Shown here piece by piece: positions 24,326-34,107 of a stretch of DNA of 64,000 bases (its first letter is position 1; the number at the start of each line of letters is the position of its first letter). The stretch is taken from NCBI GenBank assembly GCA_949152475.1, contig OX424564.1:5208001-5272000 (forward strand), given 5' to 3'. The stretch comes from Terebella lapidaria (Eukaryota; Annelida; Polychaeta; Terebellida; Terebellidae). Under the pieces are notes generated by a model. That model worked only from the letters and a program-made list of their open reading frames with translations, searched no databases and was not told the origin of the DNA. A program made the position numbers and the translations under genes.

Positions 24326-26180
24326 GACGCCTTCTAGCGTCCGGAATCGAGCGCCAATGCATGCGGGTCCTTCTGGACGAGCGGACCAGTCATACCAGAT
24401 GCCGCACCCGGCCGGGTGGGCTCCCTCGCGAGCCTCCGGCATAGGTCCTGGTCGGTCCGCACCGGGCAGTGTGGTGGATCAGCTCACCGACGCACTTGGC
24501 GAGCTGGCCCCCCTCGGGCGCTATGACCGCGCCCGGTCGCCCCATCAGGGACGATCAGACCGGCGGAACCGCTCCCCTTCTCCGCTGTCACAAGGCAACT
24601 CGGGGCCTTTGACGGAGAGGGAGAGGTGGCTGATATCCGAGGCGCTTGTACTGTTCAAGCGGAATCAGCTGCATTCGAGCGTTGACCCGTCGGTCACCCT
24701 AAGTCCGGGGATGTCTGGGCCAGTAGCCCCTCCCCAAGTCCTGCCGAGTCCGCAGGCGCCAGTGGCCCCCGCAATGGGACCCGCGCCTGCCCCGCGGCTC
24801 GGAGGCACCACGTTGGCGACCGCGTCGACCGTTCCGACGGTTGGAGCGCAAGCCGCGTGGTCGACTTACCCTGGCACGTACAGTGTGTCGGACGGGCAGT
24901 GGCAACAGGCGGCTTCGGCCCCAAGCTTTGCCGCCCCTTCTGGAGCCTACCCAGTAGGTTCGATGGGAGCCCCGCCCGCACCTAGCCAGAGTGGGTTTTC
25001 AGCGGGAATGATCCCGGCGGCAAACGTGAGCTTCCCTGCTCCTATGTCCGCGGCGTCGATGTTTGCTCCGGCAGACTCCGCCGCAGGCGCGGGAAGCGCG
25101 CGGAACTTGCCGCAGTACACGGACGACCCCGGAGCCGGGACCGCACGTCGGGCGCGTAGCAAACGCGATGACGGGCCCGACCACTCTTCGTGGCGGAAAC
25201 GGTTCAACGGGGATAACGCCGACTTGGAGGACTACTTGCTCCAGGTATGGCGTACCGCCGTGTACGAAGGATGGTCCCAGCCTGAGGCTGGACACGTCCT
25301 CGCGGGGAGCCTGGAAGGGAAAGCTCTCCGCGTGATGCCGTGTCTGCCGGTAGGAACAGTGACGTTCGGCGAGGTTGCTCGTCAACTTCGCCTGCTGTTC
25401 CCGCCGACGACCAATCGGCGGCAGTCTGAACGAGAGTTCAAGGCGCGTATCCGCCAGCCGACTGAGTCCGTGACAGACTATGCGTACAGCTTACGCATAC
25501 TCGGCCGGAGAGCCTTTCCGGACATGGACTCCAGACGGTTTGAGACGATGCTGATCGATCAGTTCATCGATGGCCAGCCTTACCACCTAGCGTACGGGCT
25601 GGCCACCCATGAAAAGCGATCGATGGAGGAGGCGATAGACTCCGCGCTTGCGCTTGAGATGGCTGTCCGTCCTAGACAGTTGCCTCCAGCCTCGGCTCCG
25701 GCCCCGGCTGTACCCGCGCAGGTGGCGACTCCTCCTCCGGTCAAGGCATCGCAGGTAACCCCGTGGCAGGACCCGGTCGTCCGGGAACCCGCCAGGGAAC
25801 CTACCCAGCAGTGGGTTAGTGCGCCGGCACCCTCTACAGGGGCGCCCGCACATGCGGCACCGGTCGACGCGCCGCGCTCGCCTTCGGACGAGTGCGACAT
25901 AGAGGAATACGACCTCGGCGCCGCGCAGATGATTGCGCACTGCGCCGGGCTCGAAGCTCAGGGAGCCGCAGAATGTTACGCGTTCACCTCCGGACCAGCT
26001 CAGAACCGTCCCTGCTACTTCTGCGGAAAGCAGGGACACTTTTGGCTGAAGTGTCCGGAGTTGTTGGAACGCCTGCGGTCGCGCGGATACCAGGGAGCTC
26101 TCCCTGGCCCGCAACGGAGGAATTCCTCCCGGTCTGGTCCTCCGGGACAGCAGAATCGGAACCCGCGGCAGGGAAACTAG
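24309..26180 (+). CDS. gag: Gypsy Gag (capsid-nucleocapsid)
   Basis: From the first ATG in frame (24,309) Gag is 623 residues. The N-terminal half (to about residue 290) is Pro/Ala/Gly-rich and disordered. A retrotransposon Gag capsid-like domain follows (about residues 299-421, FNGDNADLEDYLLQVWR... to ...IDQFIDG). After a second Pro/Ala linker there is one CCHC zinc knuckle, CYFCGKQGHFWLKC, at about residues 569-582. The frame opens after a TAG at 24,234-24,236, so the natural start may instead be reached from the ORF at 23,960. The stop TAG (26,178-26,180) is fused to the frameshift heptamer. Gag assembles the cytoplasmic particle and binds genomic RNA through the knuckle. Confidence 0.9.
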   Translation: MAPFPKTPSSVRNRAPMHAGPSGRADQSYQMPHPAGWAPSRASGIGPGRSAPGSVVDQLTDALGELAPLGRYDRARSPHQGRSDRRNRSPSPLSQGNSGPLTERERWLISEALVLFKRNQLHSSVDPSVTLSPGMSGPVAPPQVLPSPQAPVAPAMGPAPAPRLGGTTLATASTVPTVGAQAAWSTYPGTYSVSDGQWQQAASAPSFAAPSGAYPVGSMGAPPAPSQSGFSAGMIPAANVSFPAPMSAASMFAPADSAAGAGSARNLPQYTDDPGAGTARRARSKRDDGPDHSSWRKRFNGDNADLEDYLLQVWRTAVYEGWSQPEAGHVLAGSLEGKALRVMPCLPVGTVTFGEVARQLRLLFPPTTNRRQSEREFKARIRQPTESVTDYAYSLRILGRRAFPDMDSRRFETMLIDQFIDGQPYHLAYGLATHEKRSMEEAIDSALALEMAVRPRQLPPASAPAPAVPAQVATPPPVKASQVTPWQDPVVREPAREPTQQWVSAPAPSTGAPAHAAPVDAPRSPSDECDIEEYDLGAAQMIAHCAGLEAQGAAECYAFTSGPAQNRPCYFCGKQGHFWLKCPELLERLRSRGYQGALPGPQRRNSSRSGPPGQQNRNPRQGN

Positions 26181-26214
26181 ATCCGGACGTGGTGGCGACC
26201 AACACTGCGTCCGG
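26171..26214 (+). promoter_or_regulatory. -1 programmed ribosomal frameshift signal (gag-pol)
   Basis: The heptamer GGGAAAC (26,171-26,177) sits in the Gag frame as G GGA AAC, directly before the Gag TAG stop. A spacer of 5 nt is followed by a hairpin. Bases 26,183-26,194 pair with 26,203-26,214 (12 bp, two G-U pairs) around an 8-nt loop. Slippage by -1 enters the frame of pol exactly. X-XXY-YYZ plus a nearby stem is the standard retroviral design, and several lentiviruses and betaretroviruses use this same heptamer. Frameshifting activity is inferred. Confidence 0.88.
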
Positions 26215-29200
26215 GGATAGTTGTTCGGTGGCAAACGATGCCGCCCCACCCGCTGATGAGCAGGACGGACCCCAAGTGGATATGACTTCTCCGGAAGTAG
26301 TCCTTGGAGACCAGTCTAGCTCCTCCGCGGCTGAGGCGGATGGCGAAGACTCCGTAGATGAGCCCAGCGCGTGCGAAAGGTATCGCCCGACCTGCGCGCT
26401 GGTGAGGGACCCCTGCTGGTACCTGCCCCTGTCCTTCGGACGGGAGCCGGTCCGGTTCCTCATAGACTCAGGCTCGGAGGTGACCCTCGTGGCCGCCGGA
26501 ACGTTTAGGAAGGAGCCCGCACTCCGCAACCTCGAGTTGCGAGATCCCGGACCGTACAAGCTCTACGGAGCGGGAGACAACCGCATCCGTATCCATGGCA
26601 TCATCGATCTGCCTATTACCCTTGGGGACAAGGTGTATCTGACAGAGGCGATCGTGGCGGATATCGGAGCGGCCGGGATAATTGGGATGAATTTCCTACG
26701 GGTCCACCGGGTGATTGCCAACTTTAGCGCTGGCGAGTTCCGGATGGGAGAGGACACACACTTCCTCTTCCGCTCGGGCCCGATGCATTCATTCCAGATG
26801 CGGACATCGCGCACTGTAGTAGTGCCGCCGATGAGTGAGATGATCATCGAGACGAGGCCGCGGCGTCCCCGCATGCCCCTTGATGGTCGTCCGTGTATAG
26901 TACAACCCGTGAGCAGTTTCGCCGCAGGAACTGGGCTCGTGCTGGGTGGGGCCCTGGTCATGTCCAACCCCCGCGCGATGCCCATCCTGGTGGTGAATCC
27001 TACGGATGCTCCGATTGTACTGAAGCGCGGATGCATAGCAGCTACTGCTATTCCCGCGGCTTCGAGTCGTGTCATCCCCGACGATCCGGTCTGCCGCGCT
27101 GCGTGCGCGACGGCGGCCGCCGGAGATGATCCGTTCACCCTGCCGGACCATTTGGAATCTCGGGTTCCGAAGGACCGGTTGGATGAAGAGCAGCGCCAAG
27201 CGCTCCGCAGACTGCTGCGGCAGTATGCGGATGTGTTCATGGGTCCTGATGGTGCGGTTGGCAAGACTGACGTCGCCAAGCACCGCATCGACCTCGTGGA
27301 CGAGCGTCCTCTCAAGCAGCGTCTTCGTCGGGCAGCAATAGTGCACCAAGAGGTCATAGACCAGGAGGTGCAAAAGATGCTCGACTTGGACATCATCGAA
27401 CCCAGTGACAGCCCTTGGGCCAGTCCGGTGGTTATGGTGAAGAAGAAGGACGGCTCGTGGAGGTTCTGCGTGGACTATCGGAAACTCAACGATGCCACGC
27501 GGAAGGACTCATATCCTCTCCCGCACATTGAGGATACCTTCGATGCCCTGGCCGGGTCGCACTATTTCTGTGCTCTGGATCTGGCCTCCGGGTATTGGCA
27601 GGTGGAGATGGAGGAGAGTGATCGGGCGAAGACTGCCTTCGTTACCAAGAACGGGCTCTACCAATTCAAGGTAATGCCGTTCGGGCTCTGTAACGCACCA
27701 GCGACGTTCGAGCGCCTCATGGAGATGGTACTCAAAGGGTTCCTCTGGAAGCGATGTATGGTCTACATCGACGATGTCGTCGTGTATGGCCGGTCGTTCG
27801 AGGAAACCCTCACCAACCTCCAGATGGTGCTCCATCGCATCCGCGGAGCAGGGCTTAAATTGAAGCCAAGTAAGTGCGAGCTATTCGCGCAGGAAATCCT
27901 GTACTTGGGCTTCATGGTAACGGGCACCGGAATGAGACCAGACCCCGCAAAGGTGGCGGCCGTGCAGAAATGGCCTCCGCCATGTAACGTGGCGGACGTG
28001 AGGTCCTTCTTGGGCTTCGCGAGCTACCACCGCAGGTTTATTCGCGGCTTTGCGGAGATCGCGCGTCCCCTTACTATCCTCACGGAAAAGGGCGCCGATT
28101 TTGTTTGGTCCGCCGAGCAGGCTAACGCCTTCTCGGGACTCCGGCAGGCCTTGGTAGTGGCCCCGGTGCTGCGGCACCCTCGTCCGGACTGCGAGTTCAT
28201 CCTGGACACTGACGCGAGTAACTTCGCACTCGGCGGTGTCCTCTCGCAGATCGTGGATGGGCAAGAGCGGGTAGTAGCTTATGCGAGTGTGGCCTTGAGC
28301 CGCTCTCAAATGAACTACTGTACCACTCATCGCGAGTTGCTCGCGGTGGTTACGATGACCAAGCGTTTCCGGCACTATTTGTTGGGACGCCATTTCCGCT
28401 TGCGGACTGATCATAGTTCGCTGAGATGGCTCCTCAACTATAGTGAGGCCGATGGCTTGGTGGCGCGGTGGCTCGTCAAACTCCAAGAGTATGACATGCA
28501 GATAGAGCATCGCGCTGGTAAGTTGCACGGCAACGCGGACGGCCTGTCCCGTTGTCATAAGTGCAAGAATCCGGGTTGTGCAGGGATGGCACCATTCCAG
28601 CAAGCCGCGGATTCGTCCTCAGACTCGGAATTGGACGTTCCGGGGAGACCGCAGGCCGCCGCCCCCTCTAACAACACGGCGGCCGGAGCGTCTAGGGCTC
28701 ATCTCCGCGCGCGGACCCGCCGATATCGGCGAGGGCGTCCCGCATATGAAGCGGAGGTGCGGCTCAGCTCCAGCGAGTCTTCCTCGAGTCCGGCGGTGTA
28801 CTCCTCGTGGGTACCCTCGTCCTCTGGAGAGTCTGAGTATGAGCGGTCCTTGCCCCCTGTGGTGATGGCCGCTGCGGCGCAGCCGGACGCGACGGATGAG
28901 GAGCCTAATTACTTGGGTGGCTACTCTCCGGCGCAGATAGCTGCGGCGCAGAGAGCTGACAGAGCTCTGGCACCGGTAATCACAGCCCTTGAGGCCGGCC
29001 AGAAGCCCTCGAAGGATGAGCGAAAGACCTACAGGGAGGAGACCTTGTCTCTAGTATCTCAGTGGGAACGACTCTCCTTGAGGGATGGCCTCTTATACCG
29101 GCGCTATGAGCCACCGACCCCACTGCCTCCAATATGGCAGTTGGTGCTTCCGGCGGAGCTGCGGAAAGAAGTACTCCACCAGTTGCATGACCTCCGGGTG

Positions 29201-30205
29201 ACCGGTCACTTGGGAATCTGGAGGACCGTCCATAGGCTACAACAGCGCTTTCATTGGCCTGGTAGCGGCTTGGACGTGCAACGGTGGTGCGCAGCCTGCC
29301 CTCGGTGTCAAGCTCGCAAAGGAGTCCCGACTCCTGGCCGCCACCCCTTAACCACGGTTAAGGCGGGCGCGCCGTTTGATCGGATAGCTCTGGATATACT
29401 GGATACCCACCGGGTCACCCCGCGCGGTTTCCGGTACATCCTGGTGATATCCGACTATTTTACCAAGTATACCGACGCCTACCCACTGCGCCACCAGACT
29501 GCGGACGAGGTAGCTCGGTTATTGGTGAATAGATGGGTGGTGTACCATGGGGTACCTAAACAGGTACATTCGGATCAGGGCACGCAATTTGAGAGCAACC
29601 TGTTCCGGAACCTAGCACAGATGCTAGGGAGTACCAAGGTGCGGACCACCCCCTACAGGCCCCAGTCTGATGGCCAGGTCGAACGCTTTAATCGATCGGT
29701 CCTCAACATGCTGGCGGCCTTTGTAAATGATCGTGCGAATGATTGGGATGACCACCTCCCGTATGTCTTAATGGCGTACAGGTCGTCGGTCCACTCTTCG
29801 ACCGGAGTTACTCCGCACGCGATGTTGTACGGCCGGGAGTTAAATTTGCCCGTGGATATTATGTATCCAACTGCGGCAGAGACCGGCGCGGTACCCCAGT
29901 GCGGTCCGGAATACGTGGAGTGGATTCGCCGCGCCCTGGCGAACGCCCATGATTTCGCGCGCGCGCGCCTGGACAAGTCTGCCCTCCGGCAGAAGCGAGG
30001 CTATGACGCCCATGCCAAGGGTAGGCCAGCTTTTGCGGAAGGCGACAAGGTGCGCTACTATTATCCGCCGCTTAAGCAAGGCAATAAATTTGCTAAGCCG
30101 TGGATAGGCCCGTTTACCGTACTGAAACAGGTGACAGATGTGGACTACCGGATCCGGAGGATTCCGATCCGGACAGGGTTCTGGTTGTCCATATCGATAA
30201 TCTGA
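26177..30205 (+). CDS. pol: Gypsy Pol polyprotein (protease, RT, RNase H, integrase)
   Basis: The pol frame opens well before 26,177 and has no ATG near its start. I therefore begin it at the first codon after the -1 slip, giving 1,342 residues fused to Gag. Domains in order are retropepsin (LIDSGSEV, catalytic Asp codon 26,465), reverse transcriptase with YIDD (27,764-27,775), RNase H beginning DTDASNFALGG (28,205), an HHCC integrase zinc domain (about 29,177-29,310) and the integrase core with D (29,393), D (29,573) and E (29,681), a D-59-D-35-E spacing. The PR-RT-RH-IN order is Ty3/gypsy. No chromodomain is seen. No stop interrupts the frame until TGA at 30,203, but the expected C-terminal motif continues in another frame (next entry). 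Confidence 0.93.
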   Translation, partial: LDPDVVATNTASGDSCSVANDAAPPADEQDGPQVDMTSPEVVLGDQSSSSAAEADGEDSVDEPSACERYRPTCALVRDPCWYLPLSFGREPVRFLIDSGSEVTLVAAGTFRKEPALRNLELRDPGPYKLYGAGDNRIRIHGIIDLPITLGDKVYLTEAIVADIGAAGIIGMNFLRVHRVIANFSAGEFRMGEDTHFLFRSGPMHSFQMRTSRTVVVPPMSEMIIETRPRRPRMPLDGRPCIVQPVSSFAAGTGLVLGGALVMSNPRAMPILVVNPTDAPIVLKRGCIAATAIPAASSRVIPDDPVCRAACATAAAGDDPFTLPDHLESRVPKDRLDEEQRQALRRLLRQYADVFMGPDGAVGKTDVAKHRIDLVDERPLKQRLRRAAIVHQEVIDQEVQKMLDLDIIEPSDSPWASPVVMVKKKDGSWRFCVDYRKLNDATRKDSYPLPHIEDTFDALAGSHYFCALDLASGYWQVEMEESDRAKTAFVTKNGLYQFKVMPFGLCNAPATFERLMEMVLKGFLWKRCMVYIDDVVVYGRSFEETLTNLQMVLHRIRGAGLKLKPSKCELFAQEILYLGFMVTGTGMRPDPAKVAAVQKWPPPCNVADVRSFLGFASYHRRFIRGFAEIARPLTILTEKGADFVWSAEQANAFSGLRQALVVAPVLRHPRPDCEFILDTDASNFALGGVLSQIVDGQERVVAYASVALSRSQMNYCTTHRELLAVVTMTKRFRHYLLGRHFRLRTDHSSLRWLLNYSEADGLVARWLVKLQEYDMQIEHRAGKLHGNADGLSRCHKCKNPGCAGMAPFQQAADSSSDSELDVPGRPQAAAPSNNTAAGASRAHLRARTRRYRRGRPAYEAEVRLSSSESSSSPAVYSSWVPSSSGESEYERSLPPVVMAAAAQPDATDEEPNYLGGYSPAQIAAAQRADRALAPVITALEAGQKPSKDERKTYREETLSLVSQWERLSLRDGLLYRRYEPPTPLPPIWQLVLPAELRKEVLHQLHDLRVTGHLGIWRTVHRLQQRFHWPGSGLDVQRWCAACPRCQARKGVPTPGRHPLTTVKAGAPFDRIALDILDTHRVTPRGFRYILVISDYFTKYTDAYPLRHQTADEVARLLVNRWVVYHGVPKQVHSDQGTQFESNLFRNLAQMLGSTKVRTTPYRPQSDGQVERFNRSVLNMLAAFVNDRANDWDDHLPYVLMAYRSSVHSSTGVTPHAMLYGRELNLPVDIMYPTAAETGAVPQCGPEYVEWIRRALANAHDFARARLDKSALRQKRGYDAHAKGRPAFAEGDKVRYYYPPLKQGNKFAKPWIGPFTVLKQVTDVDYRIRRIPIRTGFWLSISII

Positions 30206-30486
30206 AGAAGTACGAGGGCCCGCTTGTCATGGATCCGCTAATTCAAGATGCGGAACCGGATGACGCTCCCGTATGGGATCCGTCCGGTCAGCATCCGCGG
30301 ACTCCGGACGAGCGTGTGCGCCGTATGGTGGGCCTCCCGGACCTCTCTGACCCGTCAGATGATGGACTGGGTGGCTATCAGCCAGATGACGGCGATCCGC
30401 AGGTACCCCCACTCCCTCCAGTACCTGCGGATGACGGGCGGCCACGCCGGAAACCACGTGCGCCAGCCCGGTATGGGTGGGAATAA
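30160..30486 (+). CDS. Pol C-terminal tail in a shifted frame
   Basis: From about 30,160 the frame one base away reads DSDPDRVLVVHIDNLKKYEGP, the usual ending of gypsy integrases (V-V-H-x-D-x-L-K-x-Y). It then runs about 90 residues of acidic, Pro-rich tail to TAA at 30,484. The long pol frame instead ends in unrelated residues at 30,205. The break lies between about 30,140 and 30,180. It may be a one-base indel in this copy, an assembly error, or a real shift. The protein lost would be only the extreme C-terminus, after all catalytic residues. Confidence 0.6.
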   Translation, partial: DSDPDRVLVVHIDNLKKYEGPLVMDPLIQDAEPDDAPVWDPSGQHPRTPDERVRRMVGLPDLSDPSDDGLGGYQPDDGDPQVPPLPPVPADDGRPRRKPRAPARYGWE

Positions 30487-33109
30487 CCTTCCGCCCATGC
30501 GGATGCGTCTGCGGTACCCGTCTATCATACTACGGACGGGTTTTAGGTCGTTCCGTGAGAGTCCGCACGACTTACCTCCGCGGGTGGCTACTTTGTGGCC
30601 CTCTTCGGAGTTGAGGTCCGCGGAGACTTTCATGTCGTAACGCCGCCGCTCCGCATCCGCCCTCCTGTAGTTTCTAGCGCCAGGGACGTGCGGATGGCCG
30701 GTCCGCACCTTGTGGACGGCTGTCCGGCGTAATCCGTACAACGGTTACGCTGGCCGGACGAATTTACTGATTCGGCCGGACGCCCCTGGTCCCGGGACAA
30801 CCTCTTATATGGCCAGACTGAGGTTGGGATTTACGTCCGCTACGGGAGAAGCGTCTTCCCACGGATTTGGGGAACTGGCTCTGGACGCGGGGATAGTGTC
30901 CGCAGATGAGGACTGATGTCCGCGGTTCGTCCTCGTGACTCGTCCGGCGTCCGCGGCGCTTTAAGATGACGCACTTCAGTGTAGTTATCCCCCGTGAGCC
31001 ACTACTGTAATTGCGGTTATGGTAGTTTAAGGTTTCTTACGGCAGGAAACCGACTATCCATTATGATAATGGAGCGGTTGTTAAGTCCGCGCGTGCGAAC
31101 CAGCCGCGGCAGCGGGTGACGCTCGTTCTCGTCCGGATCGTACCTTACAATACGCGGTCCGGCCGGAATGACCGGAACCCCGGCCTCCTTCTAAGAAGGG
31201 GGTCGTATATTACATGCGCAACACTTGTGGTGGCTTCTAATTCCAATTTCATCTTCATTGGATAAGGGCAATACGCCGTACAATGGTAGACGTCCGGCCT
31301 GGACTCCGTCCGCGGGCAGCCCCGGACGTCCGCCGGCTATTGCTTTCACCATCTTTGGGCGCCTCTAGATTGGGCGCCGGTATGAAGGGTTCGCCCCCTA
31401 ACCAATGCGGTTATGGACCATGCCGGCTCCGCGTCTAAATCTATTGGCTCCGCGCTCCGGTAGTCGTTTGAGGAGGCTCTGGGCTGGACCGGGCACCGCT
31501 CCGCGGCCGGGCAGTACGTCGGGGATGCTAGTGGGCGCTTTGCAAACGCCCATAGGGCGCCCGATTGTCTGTCCGGACGTCATGGGTATGTCCGATCGCC
31601 CTGTAAGCGTGCCAGCGGCTATGGGGAGTGATTTTGTTTATTTTCCATCTCATTTATTATTTATGGGAGGATTATAAGCCACAAGTGTGCGGCATGTCTC
31701 TGGAGAATTCTGTTCTTGCTCATTTACTGATACAAAGTGAGTCAAGTATGTGAAATTTCCTTTCCGGTGCAATAGAGAGTAAGAAATCGGGAGATTTCTG
31801 CTTTCGCGAGAGGGGTGTAAGGAGTTGCGCTAATTTTGACAGTGACGGATTGCTGTGATATTTGAAAAGACTGGAGAATGACAATTTATTGTCGTTTTCG
31901 TCTGACATATTCGTACAAGCCACAAGTTAGTGGTTACTGTCAATTTTATGCCCAATTTCTACCTTGCTTTGGTGATTAGTTTCACGTCATTTACCGCCAG
32001 TGCGGAAGCTTTAGCTAATGACTGATCTTAATTACTGTAGTTATTTGCGAGGTCCCCCGGGATAGAAATGCGTTTCTACCCGTATACATGGTTTGATTTG
32101 GAGTCACCGGAGGGAAATGACTGCCTCCGCATGAGTTTTATGGTGTTTGTATGTTGGTTCGGCAGTGTGTCAGTAAGACCGGGGACAGAGTTTTGCAGCG
32201 ACACCGCGTGCATTGCTGCACGTGTAGTATAGCTGTCATCATTTGTTACATGTATATATATGTAAAAATGTCGTACCCGGATTATTTGTTAATCTCCAGA
32301 TGTGTAGCACATGTGTTTTGTGCCATCCGCATTTCGTCCGCCGATGCGGCGCTGGATTCCGCGGGATCCGCGTGTCCGGTGTTCGAGATGCGGGTGATTT
32401 TGTCAGTTGTAAACTCCCCATGCGGGCCGTGCTGAAGACGTGCGGGCGGGCGGGCGGCTGCATGAAAGTGCAGACGTCCGTCCATCTGCGTGTCTGTACA
32501 CAGGCCTGTGCGGGTTGCAGTATACAGATACTGGCAGTCGATGCGGCTTGCCGCGTTGGCTTTGATAGCTGTCTGCGACAGCTGTCCGCAGGTGTATGTG
32601 TGTCTGCTAGATGTACATATGTCATGCGGGCGTGCCGGAGTCGCTTCCGCGGCTCCGCCCTGCCTCAGACCCGCTCTGCGGATCTGAGGAGCCGGCCGGC
32701 AGGGCGGTCGGCAACATTTTAGAGGTACTATCACTTTTGATCACTCGGTGTGTCGTTTTACAAAATTTCTAAATTTAAAGTCTAACCTTAAAGATATTCC
32801 AAAGACTCGACACACCATCCTTTTATAATGGATGACCTTTCAAGGTCATCACACGGTTTTGGACCACCTCGGTCAAAATTTTAGCTTGTTTATGAGGATT
32901 TATTCAAAATTGCAAAGCGCGTTATAGTTTACTCCATAAGTCCGGGGGTAGTTCCCCATTCTTCCAAAAGGGACTCTTAAAGTCCTAGTGTTTGCGCCGT
33001 GACTTCCGGGCGTTGCCATCGTGCCTTCTTCCGGCCCCCGCCATGCGAAGCCTTCGTCGGGTTTCGAGCATTTTGGGCGCGGGCGGAACATGTTGGGGAC
33101 CAACATTGT
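30487..33109 (+). other. Long non-coding 3' region of the gypsy element
   Basis: About 2.6 kb lies between pol and the polypurine tract. It is GC-rich and full of GTCCGCGG-like words up to about 31,600, then more AT-rich. The longest open frame (32,243-32,722 plus, Cys/Arg-rich) shows no signal peptide, membrane segment or envelope motif, and opposing frames overlap it. I see no env or other gene. It may hold packaging or regulatory RNA sequence or a decayed extra ORF. Confidence 0.6.
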
Positions 33110-33119
33110 AAGAAGGGGG
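33110..33119 (+). other. Polypurine tract
   Basis: AAGAAGGGGG lies three bases before the 3' LTR. This is the expected primer site for plus-strand DNA synthesis. Confidence 0.8.
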
Positions 33120-33122
33120 TAA

Positions 33123-33857
33123 TGTGGCGATTTTGCCCTAAGCACGCGGCAGGTGATTGTAAACATAAAAGCCATTTATGTGGCCTTTCTGTACTTGGCC
33201 TTGTTTTGACATGCTCCGTTCGAGCGTGCGTTGCCACGGCGACGTATTGTAATTTACGCTCCAGTAAACTATAACAATGGATCGATTTAACCTCGCGTGC
33301 GCCCTGCAGTTTCTGGTGTATTATATATACACTGGAAGCGACTCGTTCGAGGAGATTGTCCAAGATCGAGACTAGGACGCACACGAGGCTCGCCATGAGC
33401 TTTGTGTTCCCTGGGTCTGAGTAGTGGGCTCCTAGAGCCCTGGGGACGATTTCCGTGGGGAGGCCCGGGCTGGGAGAGACGAGTTGCTGACTCGGGGGCC
33501 TTCGGCCCTGTGGATCGCCAGCTCTCTCCCTTCCCGGGACATGTGACAGAGGCTCTGGCCAGCATGTCGGACTGTACGGGGTTCCGTCCCCGAGGCAGAC
33601 CGCGGCTCGCCAGGCCCCGCCAGTTAACACCGTGGTGATGAACCAGTTTCTGAACGGTGTCCGTAGGCCTGGGAGTGTCGGGTGGGCTGTTACCTGGTTA
33701 CCGTTAATGATGAAGTAGTTACCGTGTCCGCCGCGACCTCCGGTGAGCGGCCCTGCCGCGAGGATCCGGAATAGCGGATGCGCGTCCGCAAGGACTCGGA
33801 TGAGAGAGGACTATCCTCGAGGATCCCGAAGAGCGGACGGTAGTCAATAACTTTACA
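33123..33857 (+). repeat. Gypsy 3' LTR
   Basis: 735 bp, identical to the 5' LTR except C at 33,393. It is followed by the target duplication TGTA and then by the interrupted PLE terminal repeat. Confidence 0.95.
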
Positions 33858-34107
33858 TGTACTTGTCATATATCTATTCCATGGGGGTTGTTTCGGATTT
33901 CTAAATTGTTTTCATAGGTTGTTGGGCAGTTGTATACTAATTCCATCAGGTGTACAATAGAAACAACTACATTCAACACACTGTCTGCCCCTGATGACGC
34001 CAGTGTGTGGTTAGATAAACTATTTGGTTGGGCTTTGTTTCTATTGCAAAGTGTTGTTTTTTACGTTTGTTATTGGTATTATCAAAATCTGACTGTATTG
34101 GTGGTAG
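33858..34107 (-). repeat. PLE terminal repeat, piece right of the gypsy insertion
   Basis: It continues the repeat begun at 23,060-23,112 and is nearly identical to 39,500-39,745. It includes the CCCCTGATGACGCCAGTGTG block. The PLE 3' UTR (34,108-34,340) follows. An open frame of 107 codons here (33,930-34,253) is not a gene, because it spans the repeat and the UTR. Confidence 0.8.

Larger units (their letters stand above)
23113..33857 (+). mobile_element. Full-length Ty3/gypsy LTR retrotransposon, young
   Basis: This 10,745-bp element has 735-bp LTRs starting TG and ending CA, flanked by the 4-bp duplication TGTA (23,109-23,112 and 33,858-33,861). The intact PLE repeat at 39,490-39,510 shows the empty site, with TGTA once. 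The order LTR, PBS, gag, -1 frameshift signal, PR-RT-RNase H-IN, polypurine tract, LTR is canonical for Ty3/gypsy. The LTRs differ at one base (23,383 T versus 33,393 C), so insertion was recent. GC content is far above the AT-rich flanks. Possible defects are a frame offset before gag and a frame break near the end of pol. Confidence 0.95.

Noticed and set aside
23898..24442. Several opposing open frames over gag
   Set aside because: Shadows of GC-rich gag sequence; gag has the domain evidence.
32243..32722. Possible envelope-like ORF downstream of pol
   Set aside because: 159 Cys/Arg-rich codons with overlapping frames on the other strand; no signal peptide, membrane segment or glycoprotein pattern.
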